Below are positions 8,708 through 17,210 of a stretch of DNA of 64,000 nt, piece after piece. The translations under genes were made by a program, and so were the position numbers. The notes below the pieces were generated by a model. It was not told the DNA's origin, did not search any database, and worked only from the letters and a program-made list of their open reading frames with translations. Positions within the stretch are counted from its first letter, which is position 1. The number at the start of each line of letters is the position of its first letter. Location of the stretch: NCBI RefSeq assembly GCF_002001015.1, contig NZ_MUNO01000045.1:1-64000 (forward strand). Direction: 5' to 3'. Source of the DNA: Polaromonas sp. A23. GTDB taxonomy: Bacteria > Pseudomonadota > Gammaproteobacteria > Burkholderiales > Burkholderiaceae_C.

Positions 8708-9133
8708 ACGCGTCAGCAGGCTGTTGAATATCTGCTTGACCCGCAGCCGACTCCCGCTGTCGACCAGGCGGGGCTCCAAAGGCTCCAGCTGCTTTCGAGG
8801 AGCGTCCCACAGCCTGCGCCAGCCGCGCGGCGACTGCTCGCTACACGCGCCCTCTGCCGCACGCTGCCCCGGAGGCAGTCCGGGCCTGCCAACGCAATTT
8901 ATGCAAATGCGTCCCTTCGGATTGCGATCAAAAAGTCCATGAGCAGGGCGTAAAACGCCGTCGGAGTGCTTGCGCAGCGTCCGTCCGCGAAGCTTTACAG
9001 CGGAGCAGCACCATCAGTTGCTCTTCTCCGGGCCTCTTCGTGGCCCGGACGGCTACGGGCCATCCCCCGACAAGACTTTGCAACACCGCGCAGACTCATG
9101 GGTTCTGGGTCCTGGGTGACGACAAGCGCCCAT
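8708..9133. repeat. Gene-free spacer with a decayed copy of the 31-kb MITE
   Basis: No gene is supported here. Positions 8896-9100, read on the minus strand, share long blocks with the element at 31345-31707: GTTGCAAAG, CCCGTAGCCGTC, GGCCNCGAAG, GCTGTANAGCTTCGCG, GGACGCTTCGCA-like, and a CATGNACTTTTTGA...TTGCATAAAT end. The outer terminal inverted repeat is missing, so this copy looks old or truncated. Positions 8710-8895 hold GC-rich sequence without a recognisable signal. Confidence 0.7.
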
Positions 9134-9157
9134 AAAAAAAGCCCCGCAGAGCGGGGC
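9134..9157 (-). terminator. Intrinsic terminator of the TRAP binding-protein gene
   Basis: GCCCCGC-AGA-GCGGGGC (9141-9157) is flanked on the plus strand by seven A residues (9134-9140), which read as a T run on the minus strand. It lies about 25 bases beyond the stop of the minus-strand gene at 9182. Confidence 0.92.
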
Positions 9158-9181
9158 TTTGGTCAGCAGGGCAGAAACTGT

Positions 9182-10264
9182 TTACAGCTTCTGGGTCTGC
9201 ATGAAGCTGTCGAAACGCGCTTCGGTAAAACGGAACCACAAGTTCTGGTCCTTGCGGAATGCAGCGTAGTCGTCATAGACCTTCTTCCAGTTCGGGTTCT
9301 TGGCACTGATTTCGGCATACAGAGCCATGGACTCCTTGAAGGCCAGATCCAGAACGTCCTTGGGAAATGGCAGGACCTTGGCCTTGCTTCCCACCAACTG
9401 CTTGAGGGCTGTCGGATTTTTGGCATCGTACTTGGCCTGCATTTCGACGTGGGCATAGGAAGCCGCCGCTTCGACGATGGCCTTGTTGTCCGCGGAAAGC
9501 GCTTCGAAGGCCTTGTTGTTGACGAACACGTCGAGCTGAGGGCCACCTTCCCACCAGCCAGGGTAGTAGTAGAACGGAGCCACCTTGTTGAAGCCCAGTT
9601 TCTGGTCATCGTAAGGACCGACCCACTCAGCCGCATCAATCGTGCCTTTTTCCAGCGCTTGGTAAATCTCGCCGCCAGGAATGTTTTGTGGAACGGAACC
9701 CATGCGCTCAAGCACCTTGCCGCCGAAGCCGCCGATGCGCATCTTCAGGCCCTTCATGTCCTTGACCGATTTGATTTCCTTGCGGTACCAGCCGCCCATC
9801 TGCGCACCTGTGTTGCCGGCCGGGAAATTGATGATGTTGTACTTGGCGTAGAACTCGCGCATCAGCTTCATGCCGTTGCCTTCGTACATCCAGGCGGTCA
9901 TCTGGCGGCTGTTCAGGCCGAAAGGAATGGCGCAACCGAGGGCAAAAGTCTCGTCCTTGCCGAAGAAGTAGTAAGGGGCGGTATGGGCACACTCGACGGT
10001 GCCGTTCTGCACGCCGTCCACCACACCGAAAGCAGGCATCAACTCGCCGGCGGCATGGGTGCTGATGGTGAATTTTCCACCGCTCATCTCGCTGACTTTT
10101 TTGGCAAAGGTTTCAGCACCGCCAAAGATGGTGTCGAGCGACTTGGGGAAGCTCGATGCAAGGCGCCAGCGAATGGCGGCGCCCTGCGCATGGACAGCGG
10201 GCGCAATGCCTGCCGCCAGGACACCGGCAATACCGGCATTTTTGATAAGGGAACGACGATCCAT
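9182..10264 (-). CDS. TRAP transporter periplasmic binding protein (DctP/TakP-like)
   Basis: This 360-residue secreted protein has a Tat-like signal peptide (MDRRSLIKNAGIAGVLAAG, cleavage near VHA-QG). The body is a DctP fold with the conserved arginine segment GLKMRIGGFGGKVLERMG and AEWVGPYDD, similar to the subgroup that includes the 2-oxo-acid binder TakP. The substrate is therefore probably a 2-oxo acid or related carboxylate, which is inference only. It is convergent with the two permease genes, an arrangement that needs two promoters; a small repeat element and two terminators separate the transcripts. Confidence 0.9.
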   Translation of the reverse strand: MDRRSLIKNAGIAGVLAAGIAPAVHAQGAAIRWRLASSFPKSLDTIFGGAETFAKKVSEMSGGKFTISTHAAGELMPAFGVVDGVQNGTVECAHTAPYYFFGKDETFALGCAIPFGLNSRQMTAWMYEGNGMKLMREFYAKYNIINFPAGNTGAQMGGWYRKEIKSVKDMKGLKMRIGGFGGKVLERMGSVPQNIPGGEIYQALEKGTIDAAEWVGPYDDQKLGFNKVAPFYYYPGWWEGGPQLDVFVNNKAFEALSADNKAIVEAAASYAHVEMQAKYDAKNPTALKQLVGSKAKVLPFPKDVLDLAFKESMALYAEISAKNPNWKKVYDDYAAFRKDQNLWFRFTEARFDSFMQTQKL

Positions 10265-10660
10265 GAGCTAACTCCTCAGTTTAAAAAAATAGGCTACAAC
10301 CACCCGCGAGTCTAGGAGTGGCCCAAGCCTTGAGCATTGGGAGTTACCCACTCAGGGCTTAACCTCATTGACGGAAATCGCAGGTACAACGGGCCGTATC
10401 CGGCTGTTGTTGCGCGAATTGTAGGGATGTCCCAGAAGTGACTTTCGCGGGTTTTCCCTTGAAATCCGCCTTCGACATCCTGGTCTTCAGTGTTCTGTCA
10501 GCAAAACGGCGCCGGCCATGTGACGCCCTGTTACTGCCCTCAAAGCTTGCGTGCTTTGACGCTGCGCAGAACCTCTGGCGCGAAGACTCATTCGCGCTGG
10601 TGTGGTGGCGTGCAGCCAGTGCTGTACAGGCGGGTGCGCAGGATGTGCAGATTCTGGATG
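10265..10660. other. Intergenic region between the TRAP binding-protein gene and dxs
   Basis: No convincing gene is present; the small frames on the plus strand lack a ribosome site and family resemblance. It should contain the promoter of the minus-strand binding-protein gene near its left end and the dxs transcript end near its right end. The only clear structure is a short hairpin, CAAAGC-TTGCGT-GCTTTG, at 10541-10558. Confidence 0.5.
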
Positions 10661-12556
10661 TCAGGCCACTGATTTGAGAGCGCGCTTCGCAGGTTCGACC
10701 GAAGCGGGCAAGACGCCGAAACGATCCAGGATCGCCTTCTCAATGCCTGCCGCATCCAGCCCTTGCAAGGCCAGCAGGCGCGCCGGGTCGCCGTGCTCGA
10801 TGAATTCATCACGCAAGCCCAGATGCAAAACCGGCTTGCTCACGCTCGCAGCTGACAGCGCCTCGGCAACCGCACTGCCTGCACCGCCCATCACAGCGCC
10901 CTCTTCCACCGTCACCAGCATGTTGTGGCTGGCCGCCACCTGGAGCAGCAGTTCGGTATCCAGCGGTTTGGCCCAACGCATGTTGACCACGGTCGCTCCG
11001 AGCTTTTCTGCGGCCTGCAGCGCAGGGTACAGCAAGGTGCCGAAGGCCAGGATCGCCACGCCCGTGCCCTGACGCCGCACCTCACCCTTGCCGAAAGGCA
11101 AGGCATCCAGGTTCGCCTGTGTCGCCACACCTGCGCCGGCCCCACGCGGGTAACGCACCGCTACCGGATGGTTCTGTTCGAACGCGCTGCTGAGCAGCAT
11201 TCGGCACTCGTTCTCGTCCGCTGGACAGGCCACACTGATGTTCGGAATACAACGTAAAAAGGGGATGTCGTAAGCGCCAGCATGGGTTGCGCCGTCGGCG
11301 CCCACCAGCCCGGCGCGGTCCAGCGCGAACACCACCGGCAGATTCTGCAGGGCCACATCGTGGATCAGCTGGTCGTAACCACGCTGCAGGAAAGTCGAGT
11401 AAATCGCCACCACCGGCTTCAGGCCTTCGCAGGCCATGCCCGCGGCAAAGGTCACAGCGTGCTGCTCGGCAATGCCAACGTCGTAATAGCGGTCCGGGAA
11501 ACGCTGGTGAAACTCGACCATGCCCGAGCCTTCGCGCATGGCCGGCGTGATGCCGACCAGGCGGCTGTCTTTTTCAGCCATGTCGCAGAGCCAGTGGCCA
11601 AAGACCTGGGTGAAGGTCTGCTTCGCCGGCGCGGCGGATTTTTGCAGGCCCATGGCGGGGTCGAACTTGCCCGGTCCGTGGTAGGCCACAGGGTCGGCCT
11701 CTGCCAGTTTGTAACCCTGGCCTTTTTTGGTCACCACGTGCAGGAACTGCGGGCCCTGCAGGTGCTTGATGTTTTCCAGCGTCGGGATCAGCGACTCGAG
11801 GTCATGACCGTCGATGGGGCCGATGTAGTTGAAACCAAAATTTTCAAACAGCGTGGCCGGCACCACCATGCCCTTGGCATGCGTCTCCAGCCGCTTGGCC
11901 AGCTCGAACAGCGGCGGCGCCACCTTGAGCACCTGCTTGCCAACGCTTTTGGCGGAAGCGTAGAACTGCCCGCTCATCAGTTGCGCGAGGTAACGGTTGA
12001 GGGCACCGACCGGCGGACTGATGCTCATGTCGTTGTCGTTGAGCACCACCAGCAGCTTGCAGTCGCAGACGCCGGCGTTGTTCAGCGCCTCGAAGGCCAT
12101 GCCCGCACTCATGGCGCCGTCGCCGATGATGGCCACTGCGTGGCGGTCTTCACCTTTTTGTTTCGCCGCCATCGCCATGCCGAGGGCCGCAGAAATTGAG
12201 GTGGACGAATGCGCGGTGCCGAAGGTGTCGTATTCGCTTTCATCGCGCCGGGGAAAACCGCTCAGGCCGCCAAGCTGGCGCAGACTCCCCATGCGCTCGC
12301 GCCGGCCTGTCAGGATCTTGTGAGGATAGGTCTGGTGGCCTACATCCCAGACCAGCCGGTCGTCCGGCGTGTTGAACACGTAATGCAGGGCCACCGTGAG
12401 CTCGACCGTGCCCAGGTTGGAGCTCAGGTGCCCGCCGGTCTGCGACACGCTATGCAGCAGATAGGCGCGCAATTCGTCAGCCAGCGTCTTGAGTTGGGCC
12501 CGCGGGAGCAAGCGCATATCGGACGGGCTGTTGATGGTTTCAAGCAATGGGTACAT
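10661..12556 (-). CDS. dxs: 1-deoxy-D-xylulose-5-phosphate synthase
   Basis: This 631-residue thiamine-diphosphate enzyme condenses pyruvate with glyceraldehyde 3-phosphate, the first step of the MEP isoprenoid pathway. Visible motifs are [18 protein letters not shown] (catalytic His region), the ThDP/metal site [18 protein letters not shown] with NDNDMSIS, and [17 protein letters not shown] carrying the conserved Glu of the pyrimidine domain. The length is normal for bacterial Dxs. It lies downstream of ispA and xseB on the same strand with a 54-base gap, the usual xseB-ispA-dxs order of many proteobacteria. This couples precursor supply with farnesyl diphosphate synthesis. Confidence 0.97.
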   Translation of the reverse strand: MYPLLETINSPSDMRLLPRAQLKTLADELRAYLLHSVSQTGGHLSSNLGTVELTVALHYVFNTPDDRLVWDVGHQTYPHKILTGRRERMGSLRQLGGLSGFPRRDESEYDTFGTAHSSTSISAALGMAMAAKQKGEDRHAVAIIGDGAMSAGMAFEALNNAGVCDCKLLVVLNDNDMSISPPVGALNRYLAQLMSGQFYASAKSVGKQVLKVAPPLFELAKRLETHAKGMVVPATLFENFGFNYIGPIDGHDLESLIPTLENIKHLQGPQFLHVVTKKGQGYKLAEADPVAYHGPGKFDPAMGLQKSAAPAKQTFTQVFGHWLCDMAEKDSRLVGITPAMREGSGMVEFHQRFPDRYYDVGIAEQHAVTFAAGMACEGLKPVVAIYSTFLQRGYDQLIHDVALQNLPVVFALDRAGLVGADGATHAGAYDIPFLRCIPNISVACPADENECRMLLSSAFEQNHPVAVRYPRGAGAGVATQANLDALPFGKGEVRRQGTGVAILAFGTLLYPALQAAEKLGATVVNMRWAKPLDTELLLQVAASHNMLVTVEEGAVMGGAGSAVAEALSAASVSKPVLHLGLRDEFIEHGDPARLLALQGLDAAGIEKAILDRFGVLPASVEPAKRALKSVA

Positions 12557-12610
12557 CGTGGTGTCTTGTTGGATGGCTTGTTTCTTTATGGACGGCCGGA
12601 GCGTCTTTCT

Positions 12611-13522
12611 TCAAGTCGAGCGGTTAACCAGCATGTCAGCCAGGGCGCTGAGGGCAGCGGTATTTTTGAGCCCGCTCTCCTTCAGGCTGTGATGCGCTTG
12701 TGATAACAATTCCTGTGCGTAGTTTCGCGAGGCCTTCAGCCCCATCAGCGATACAAATGTCGGCTTGTCCTGGGCCTCGTCCTTGCCCGCAGTTTTACCC
12801 AGAGTGGCCGAGTCAGCCGTGACGTCCAGGATATCGTCGACCACCTGGAACGCAAGCCCCACGGCCGCACCGTAGTCGCGCAACGCATTTTTTGCCGTAG
12901 CCGACGGGGCGCCGCAGGCAGCGCCCATCAACACGCTGGCCTGGAGCAGTGCGCCGGTTTTCAGCCGGTGCATGTCATGCAGTTGCTCCGACGACAAGGC
13001 CTTGCCGACACTGGCGAGGTCGATGGCCTGGCCGCCTGCCATTCCCTGGTAACCGGCCGCCTGGGCCAGCATGCGGCACAGGGCGGCCTGTCTTGCGGCA
13101 TCGATGGAGCCGTCCTCGGGCGTCAGCAACTCAAAAGCCAGCGCCTGCAGGGCATCACCGGCCAGCAGGGCCTGCGCCTCTCCAAACTTCACGTGCACGG
13201 TTGGCTTGCCACGGCGCAACACGTCGTTGTCCATGCACGGCATGTCGTCGTGCACCAGCGAATAGGCATGAATCAGTTCCACCGCACAGGCCACGCGCAT
13301 GGCGGCTGCCGCACTGCCGTCCACCGCATCGCAAGCCGCCATGACCAACAGGGGACGCAGCCTTTTGCCACCGTCCAGCACGGCGTAACGCATGGCGTCG
13401 CCCAATCCGGCGGGTGCGGGCCTCGGTTCGGGATGCGCCACCCAGCACTTGAGGGACTGCTCAACGGCAGAAAGTTGTCTGGCGCTCCAGGCTTCCAGCG
13501 CAAAAGGTTGGTGATCGGTCAA
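12611..13522 (-). CDS. ispA: Farnesyl diphosphate synthase (polyprenyl synthetase)
   Basis: This is a trans-isoprenyl synthase of about 303 residues that builds farnesyl diphosphate. The two aspartate-rich motifs are present: HDDMPCMDNDVLRRGKPT and FQVVDDILDVT. The frame stays open upstream through the shadow of xseB, but the conserved N-terminus begins at TDHQPFALEAW, where a TTG (13522-13520) lies four bases after the xseB stop; this non-ATG start is preferred. It is tightly coupled to xseB and precedes dxs. Confidence 0.93.
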   Translation of the reverse strand: MTDHQPFALEAWSARQLSAVEQSLKCWVAHPEPRPAPAGLGDAMRYAVLDGGKRLRPLLVMAACDAVDGSAAAAMRVACAVELIHAYSLVHDDMPCMDNDVLRRGKPTVHVKFGEAQALLAGDALQALAFELLTPEDGSIDAARQAALCRMLAQAAGYQGMAGGQAIDLASVGKALSSEQLHDMHRLKTGALLQASVLMGAACGAPSATAKNALRDYGAAVGLAFQVVDDILDVTADSATLGKTAGKDEAQDKPTFVSLMGLKASRNYAQELLSQAHHSLKESGLKNTAALSALADMLVNRST

Positions 13523-13526
13523 TGGG

Positions 13527-13766
13527 CTACTCTTGGTTCCATGGCTTGAGTTCGCTGCCTTCCAGCACCTTGATCTGGTTTTCCACGGCTTGCAGCCTGC
13601 TGCGGCAAAACTCGAGCAGTTCGGCCCCGCGCTGATAGCCCGTGAGCAATTGGTCCAGTGGCAGTTGGCCCGATTCGAGCTTCGCGACCAGAGTTTCCAG
13701 TTCTTCCAGCGCAGCTTCGTAACTGGCGGGCGCGATGGGTGCAGGGGTGGGGGAGGTTTTGGCCAT
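13527..13766 (-). CDS. xseB: Exodeoxyribonuclease VII small subunit
   Basis: This 79-residue protein has the XseB core [27 protein letters not shown]...[15 protein letters not shown], a helical hairpin that coats the XseA catalytic subunit in exonuclease VII. It has a short Pro/Ala-rich N-terminus. XseA is not in the window, as is normal. Its stop is only four bases from the ispA start, so the two are probably translated together. Confidence 0.95.
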   Translation of the reverse strand: MAKTSPTPAPIAPASYEAALEELETLVAKLESGQLPLDQLLTGYQRGAELLEFCRSRLQAVENQIKVLEGSELKPWNQE

Positions 13767-14007
13767 GGTATTTGGTTGGAGCCTGATTTTAGGCCGTTGT
13801 GGCCCCGGTTTCCCGGGGGCTGCCGTTCACGCCGGCCCCGCCCTGCGCTCAGGGGAGCAAACACGCTGCGCAGGGCGTCAACGGGCCGTTGCGACAGGGG
13901 GGTCGAGTTACAATTAAAGGTAGTTTTCTCCTCTCGTCCTTGCCGCGTGATGGCAAGGTTGCCTTCGCGCCGTCTACCCTCCCGAAATCTTCCATTTCGG
14001 AAATTGC

Positions 14008-15126
14008 ATGTCTGATCTCAGCCTTCGACTCCTGCAGGCCACCAGCCAGCTCCCCGTTTCCAGCTATTTTGATGCCGGCCTGTATCAGCGGGAGCAGCAA
14101 AAACTGTTCACGCGCGGCCCGCGTTATGTGGGGCACGAGTTGTCGGTGCCGAACTTGGGCGACTACTACGCCCTGCCGCAAGAGCTGGGCGGCCGCGCAC
14201 TGGTTCGCAACGCCGGCGGGGTGGAGCTGATCTCCAACGTCTGCCGGCACCGCCAGTCCACCATGCTGCAAGGACGCGGCAATACCGGCAACAACATTGT
14301 CTGCCCGCTGCACCGCTGGACTTACAACATCAATGGCGAGCTGATCGGGGCACCGCATTTCGAGGTAGATCCCTGCCTGAATTTGAATCGTTACAAAACC
14401 AGCACCTGGAACGGACTGGTGTTTGAAGACAACGGCCGCGACATTGCCGCCGAGATGGCGCCCCTGGGGCACATGGCCGATCTCGACTTCAGCGGCTACC
14501 AGCTGGACAAAATTCACCTGCACGAATGCAACTACAACTGGAAAACCTTCATCGAGGTTTACCTGGAGGACTACCACGTCGGCCCTTACCATCCCGGCCT
14601 GGGCGCCTTTGTGACGACCGACGATTTGCGCTGGGAGCTGACGCCCCACTACTCCGTGCAGACGGTCGGTGTGTCCGACAAATTGGGCAAGCCCGGCACC
14701 GACGTTTACAAGAAATGGCACGACGTGGTGCTGCAATACCGCCAGGGAGTGCCGCCCAAGTACGGCGCGATCTGGCTGACGTATTACCCCAACGTGATGG
14801 TCGAGTGGTATCCGCACGCGCTGGTGGTCAGCACCTTGCATCCGCAAGGCCCGGACAAGACACTGAACGTGGTGGAGTTCTTCTACCCCGAGGAGATCTG
14901 CGCGTTCGAGCGCGAGTTCATCGAGGCGCAGCAGGCCGCCTACATGGAGACCTGTGTCGAGGACGACGAGATTGCCTTGAGCATGGACGCCGGCCGCAAG
15001 GCCCTGATGCAACGCGGCGACAACGAGTTCGGCCCCTACCAGAGCCCCATGGAAGACGGCATGCAGCATTTTCACGAGTGGTACCGCCGCGAGATGGGCG
15101 CCAGCAAAACCACCCAGATGCTTTGA
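14008..15126 (+). CDS. Rieske non-haem iron oxygenase, alpha-type subunit
   Basis: This 372-residue protein has a Rieske [2Fe-2S] domain (Cys79-x-His81, 17 residues, Cys99-x2-His102) and a catalytic domain with a mononuclear iron site around EDYHVGPYHP (His190 and His195 spaced x4, acidic residues just before). It should hydroxylate or demethylate an aromatic or quaternary-amine type substrate using an external reductase; no reductase gene is adjacent. It is divergent from xseB-ispA-dxs with a 240-base spacer. I recall this neighbourhood in other Burkholderiales, which hints at a housekeeping role. The substrate cannot be read from the sequence. Confidence 0.85.
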   Translation: MSDLSLRLLQATSQLPVSSYFDAGLYQREQQKLFTRGPRYVGHELSVPNLGDYYALPQELGGRALVRNAGGVELISNVCRHRQSTMLQGRGNTGNNIVCPLHRWTYNINGELIGAPHFEVDPCLNLNRYKTSTWNGLVFEDNGRDIAAEMAPLGHMADLDFSGYQLDKIHLHECNYNWKTFIEVYLEDYHVGPYHPGLGAFVTTDDLRWELTPHYSVQTVGVSDKLGKPGTDVYKKWHDVVLQYRQGVPPKYGAIWLTYYPNVMVEWYPHALVVSTLHPQGPDKTLNVVEFFYPEEICAFEREFIEAQQAAYMETCVEDDEIALSMDAGRKALMQRGDNEFGPYQSPMEDGMQHFHEWYRREMGASKTTQML

Positions 15127-15150
15127 AGCCGGCACTGCGCCGGCAGTTTC

Positions 15151-15212
15151 ACTATATTTTTTATAGCTGCTTGCGTCCGTCCCATAAGGGCAAAAGTCAC
15201 TTTTCACTCTCA
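15151..15212 (+). repeat. GCTAT-N7-ATAGC-family repeat
   Basis: ACTAT-ATTTTTT-ATAGC at 15151-15167 continues as TGCTTGCGTCCGTCCCATAA and further. It matches the copies at 390-450 and, inverted, 510-547 over about 40 bases (TAGCT, GCG, CCG and ATAAGGG blocks). It fills the gap between the Rieske gene and the EamA gene. Confidence 0.75.
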
Positions 15213-15231
15213 AACCCACCCAGACCGACAC

Positions 15232-16155
15232 ATGCAAGCCCTCTGGATGTTAGCTGCCGCCTTCTTCTTCGCAACCATGGCGGTCTGCGTCAAGTTCGCG
15301 TCGGAATACTTCAACAGCGCCGAGCTGGTTTTCTATCGCGGCTTGCTCGGCATGTTTTTCATGTGGGCCCTGGCCCGCACACGCGGCATCCCGCTGGCCA
15401 CGCGTTTCCCCGGCATGCACATGTGGCGCAGCTTGGTGGGTGTGGTCTCTCTGGGCGCCTGGTTCTATGCGATCGCCCACCTGCCCCTGGCCACCGCCAT
15501 GACCCTGAACTACATGAGCAGCGTGTGGATCGCGGCTTTCCTGGTCGGCGGTGCGCTGCTGATGGGGCTGCTGCCCGCGCGGGGCCAGGCCACGACCGGA
15601 ACCATCGCTTCACAGGGTCCGCTGGTGCTTACTGTTATCACCGGCTTCGCCGGGGTAGTGATGATGCTGCGCCCGACCATCGAGCAAAACCAGGCCTTCG
15701 CCGGCCTGATCGGCCTGATGTCCGGCCTGCTGGCGGCCTTTGCCTACATGCAGGTGATGGCACTGGCCCGTGTCGGAGAGCCCGAAACCCGCACGGTGTT
15801 TTATTTCGCGGTCGGTTCGGCCGTGGCCGGCGGTGTGGGCGTGCTGATGGCCGGTGCCTCCGAATGGCACTGGAAACCCGCGCTGTGGCTGATTCCGCTG
15901 GGCGTGCTGGCCTCGCTCGGCCAGCTGTGCATGACGCGGGCCTACAGCCTGGCCAAAACCCGCAGCGCCACCCTGGTCGTGGCAAATTTGCAATACTCCG
16001 GTATTGTGTTCGGTGCGGTGTACAGCCTGGTGCTGTTCGGGGACCGGATTGAGATGATCGGCTGGGCCGGCATGGCGTTGATCGTGGCCAGCGGCATCGC
16101 CGCCACCGTGCTTCGCGCTCGCGCCGCGCCGGGCTCCCCCGCAGAAGAGCACTGA
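15232..16155 (+). CDS. EamA/DMT-family transporter
   Basis: This 307-residue inner-membrane protein has about ten hydrophobic helices arranged as two EamA repeats (roughly residues 1-140 and 155-295). Landmarks are FYRGLLGMFFMWALAR in the first half and GLMSGLLAAFAYMQVMALARVGEPETRTVFYF at the junction. Members export amino acids, metabolites or nucleotide precursors, so no substrate is proposed. It is separated from the Rieske gene by a repeat and lies 45 bases before the sulfurtransferase gene. Confidence 0.88.
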   Translation: MQALWMLAAAFFFATMAVCVKFASEYFNSAELVFYRGLLGMFFMWALARTRGIPLATRFPGMHMWRSLVGVVSLGAWFYAIAHLPLATAMTLNYMSSVWIAAFLVGGALLMGLLPARGQATTGTIASQGPLVLTVITGFAGVVMMLRPTIEQNQAFAGLIGLMSGLLAAFAYMQVMALARVGEPETRTVFYFAVGSAVAGGVGVLMAGASEWHWKPALWLIPLGVLASLGQLCMTRAYSLAKTRSATLVVANLQYSGIVFGAVYSLVLFGDRIEMIGWAGMALIVASGIAATVLRARAAPGSPAEEH

Positions 16156-16200
16156 AACATTGAGCGCCCTGCCCTTGACCCCTATTTTCCTGGAGCTGCC

Positions 16201-17097
16201 ATGTACACCTCTCTGATCTCCGTCGAACAACTGAAGGCACTGCAGGGCAGTCACCTGCCCGTGCGGGTGTTTGACTGCAGCTTCGACTTGATGCAACCGC
16301 AGGCAGGTAAGCAGCAGTACCTGCAGGCGCACATTCCCGGCGCGGTTTATGCCAACCTGGACACCGACCTGAGCGCCAAACATGGCGTGCCCGGCGCGCA
16401 CGGCGTAGTGACAGCCAGCGGCGCCGACCAGCCCGCCTCCGGCGGGCGCCACCCGCTGCCCAACCGCGAAAAATTTGCGACCTGGCTGTCCAGCGTCGGC
16501 TTTTCCAATGACATGCAGGCCGTGGTGTATGACCGTAACGGCGCCAACTATTGCGGCCGTCTGTGGTGGATGCTCAAGTGGGCGGGCCACGAGGCGGTAG
16601 CCGTGCTCGACGGAGGACTCCAGGCATGGCAGGCCAGCGGTGGGCAGGTCAACAGCGGCGAAGAGCCCTCACATTTTCAATCGATTTTCTTTCCAAAAGC
16701 GGAGAAAGCGGTGCTGGTGAATGCCCAGGCCATCGTGGGCCGGTTGGGCCAGCCAGGTCTGGCCGTGATCGACGCCCGCGCGCCCGCGCGGTTTCGGGGC
16801 GAAGTCGAACCGCTGGACCCTGTAGCCGGCCATATTCCGGGCGCGCTCAATCGGCCTTTTAGCGAAAACATCGGACCTGACGGCAAGTTCAAACCTGCCA
16901 CGCAATTGCGGGCCGAGTTTGAAGCGCTGCTAGCCGGGCGCGACCCCGCCACCGTTGTGCATCACTGCGGTAGCGGCGTCAGCGCCGTACCCAACCTCAT
17001 CGCCATGGAAATTGCCGGCCTGGGCCGCACCAGCCTGTACGCGGGAAGCTGGAGCGACTGGTGCAGCGATCCTTCGCGGCCGGTTGCGCGCGGCTAG
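16201..17097 (+). CDS. sseA: 3-mercaptopyruvate sulfurtransferase (rhodanese family)
   Basis: This 298-residue protein has two rhodanese domains (about 10-145 inactive, 165-290 active). The active loop reads HHCGSGVSAVPNLIAM; the CG(S/T)GV form is typical of mercaptopyruvate sulfurtransferase rather than thiosulfate rhodanese. It transfers sulfane sulfur from 3-mercaptopyruvate to thiols or cyanide in the cytoplasm. A gap of 45 bases after the EamA gene allows co-transcription. Confidence 0.9.
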   Translation: MYTSLISVEQLKALQGSHLPVRVFDCSFDLMQPQAGKQQYLQAHIPGAVYANLDTDLSAKHGVPGAHGVVTASGADQPASGGRHPLPNREKFATWLSSVGFSNDMQAVVYDRNGANYCGRLWWMLKWAGHEAVAVLDGGLQAWQASGGQVNSGEEPSHFQSIFFPKAEKAVLVNAQAIVGRLGQPGLAVIDARAPARFRGEVEPLDPVAGHIPGALNRPFSENIGPDGKFKPATQLRAEFEALLAGRDPATVVHHCGSGVSAVPNLIAMEIAGLGRTSLYAGSWSDWCSDPSRPVARG

Positions 17098-17210
17098 AAG
17101 CCTGAATTTACGCTGATGGCGTGGCACTGCCTCGTGGCAAATGCCCAAAGAGAAACATAGGCAACCGCGCCCACCTGCCTTAGTATGAGACTGAGACAAG
17201 TCCATTTCCC

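Noticed and set aside
10438..10677. 79-codon plus-strand frame between the TRAP binding-protein gene and dxs
   Set aside because: No ribosome site, no recognisable product, and it overlaps the dxs 3' end.
13849..15237. 462-codon minus-strand frame antisense to the Rieske gene
   Set aside because: The plus strand carries intact Rieske and iron-site motifs; the antisense frame has none.
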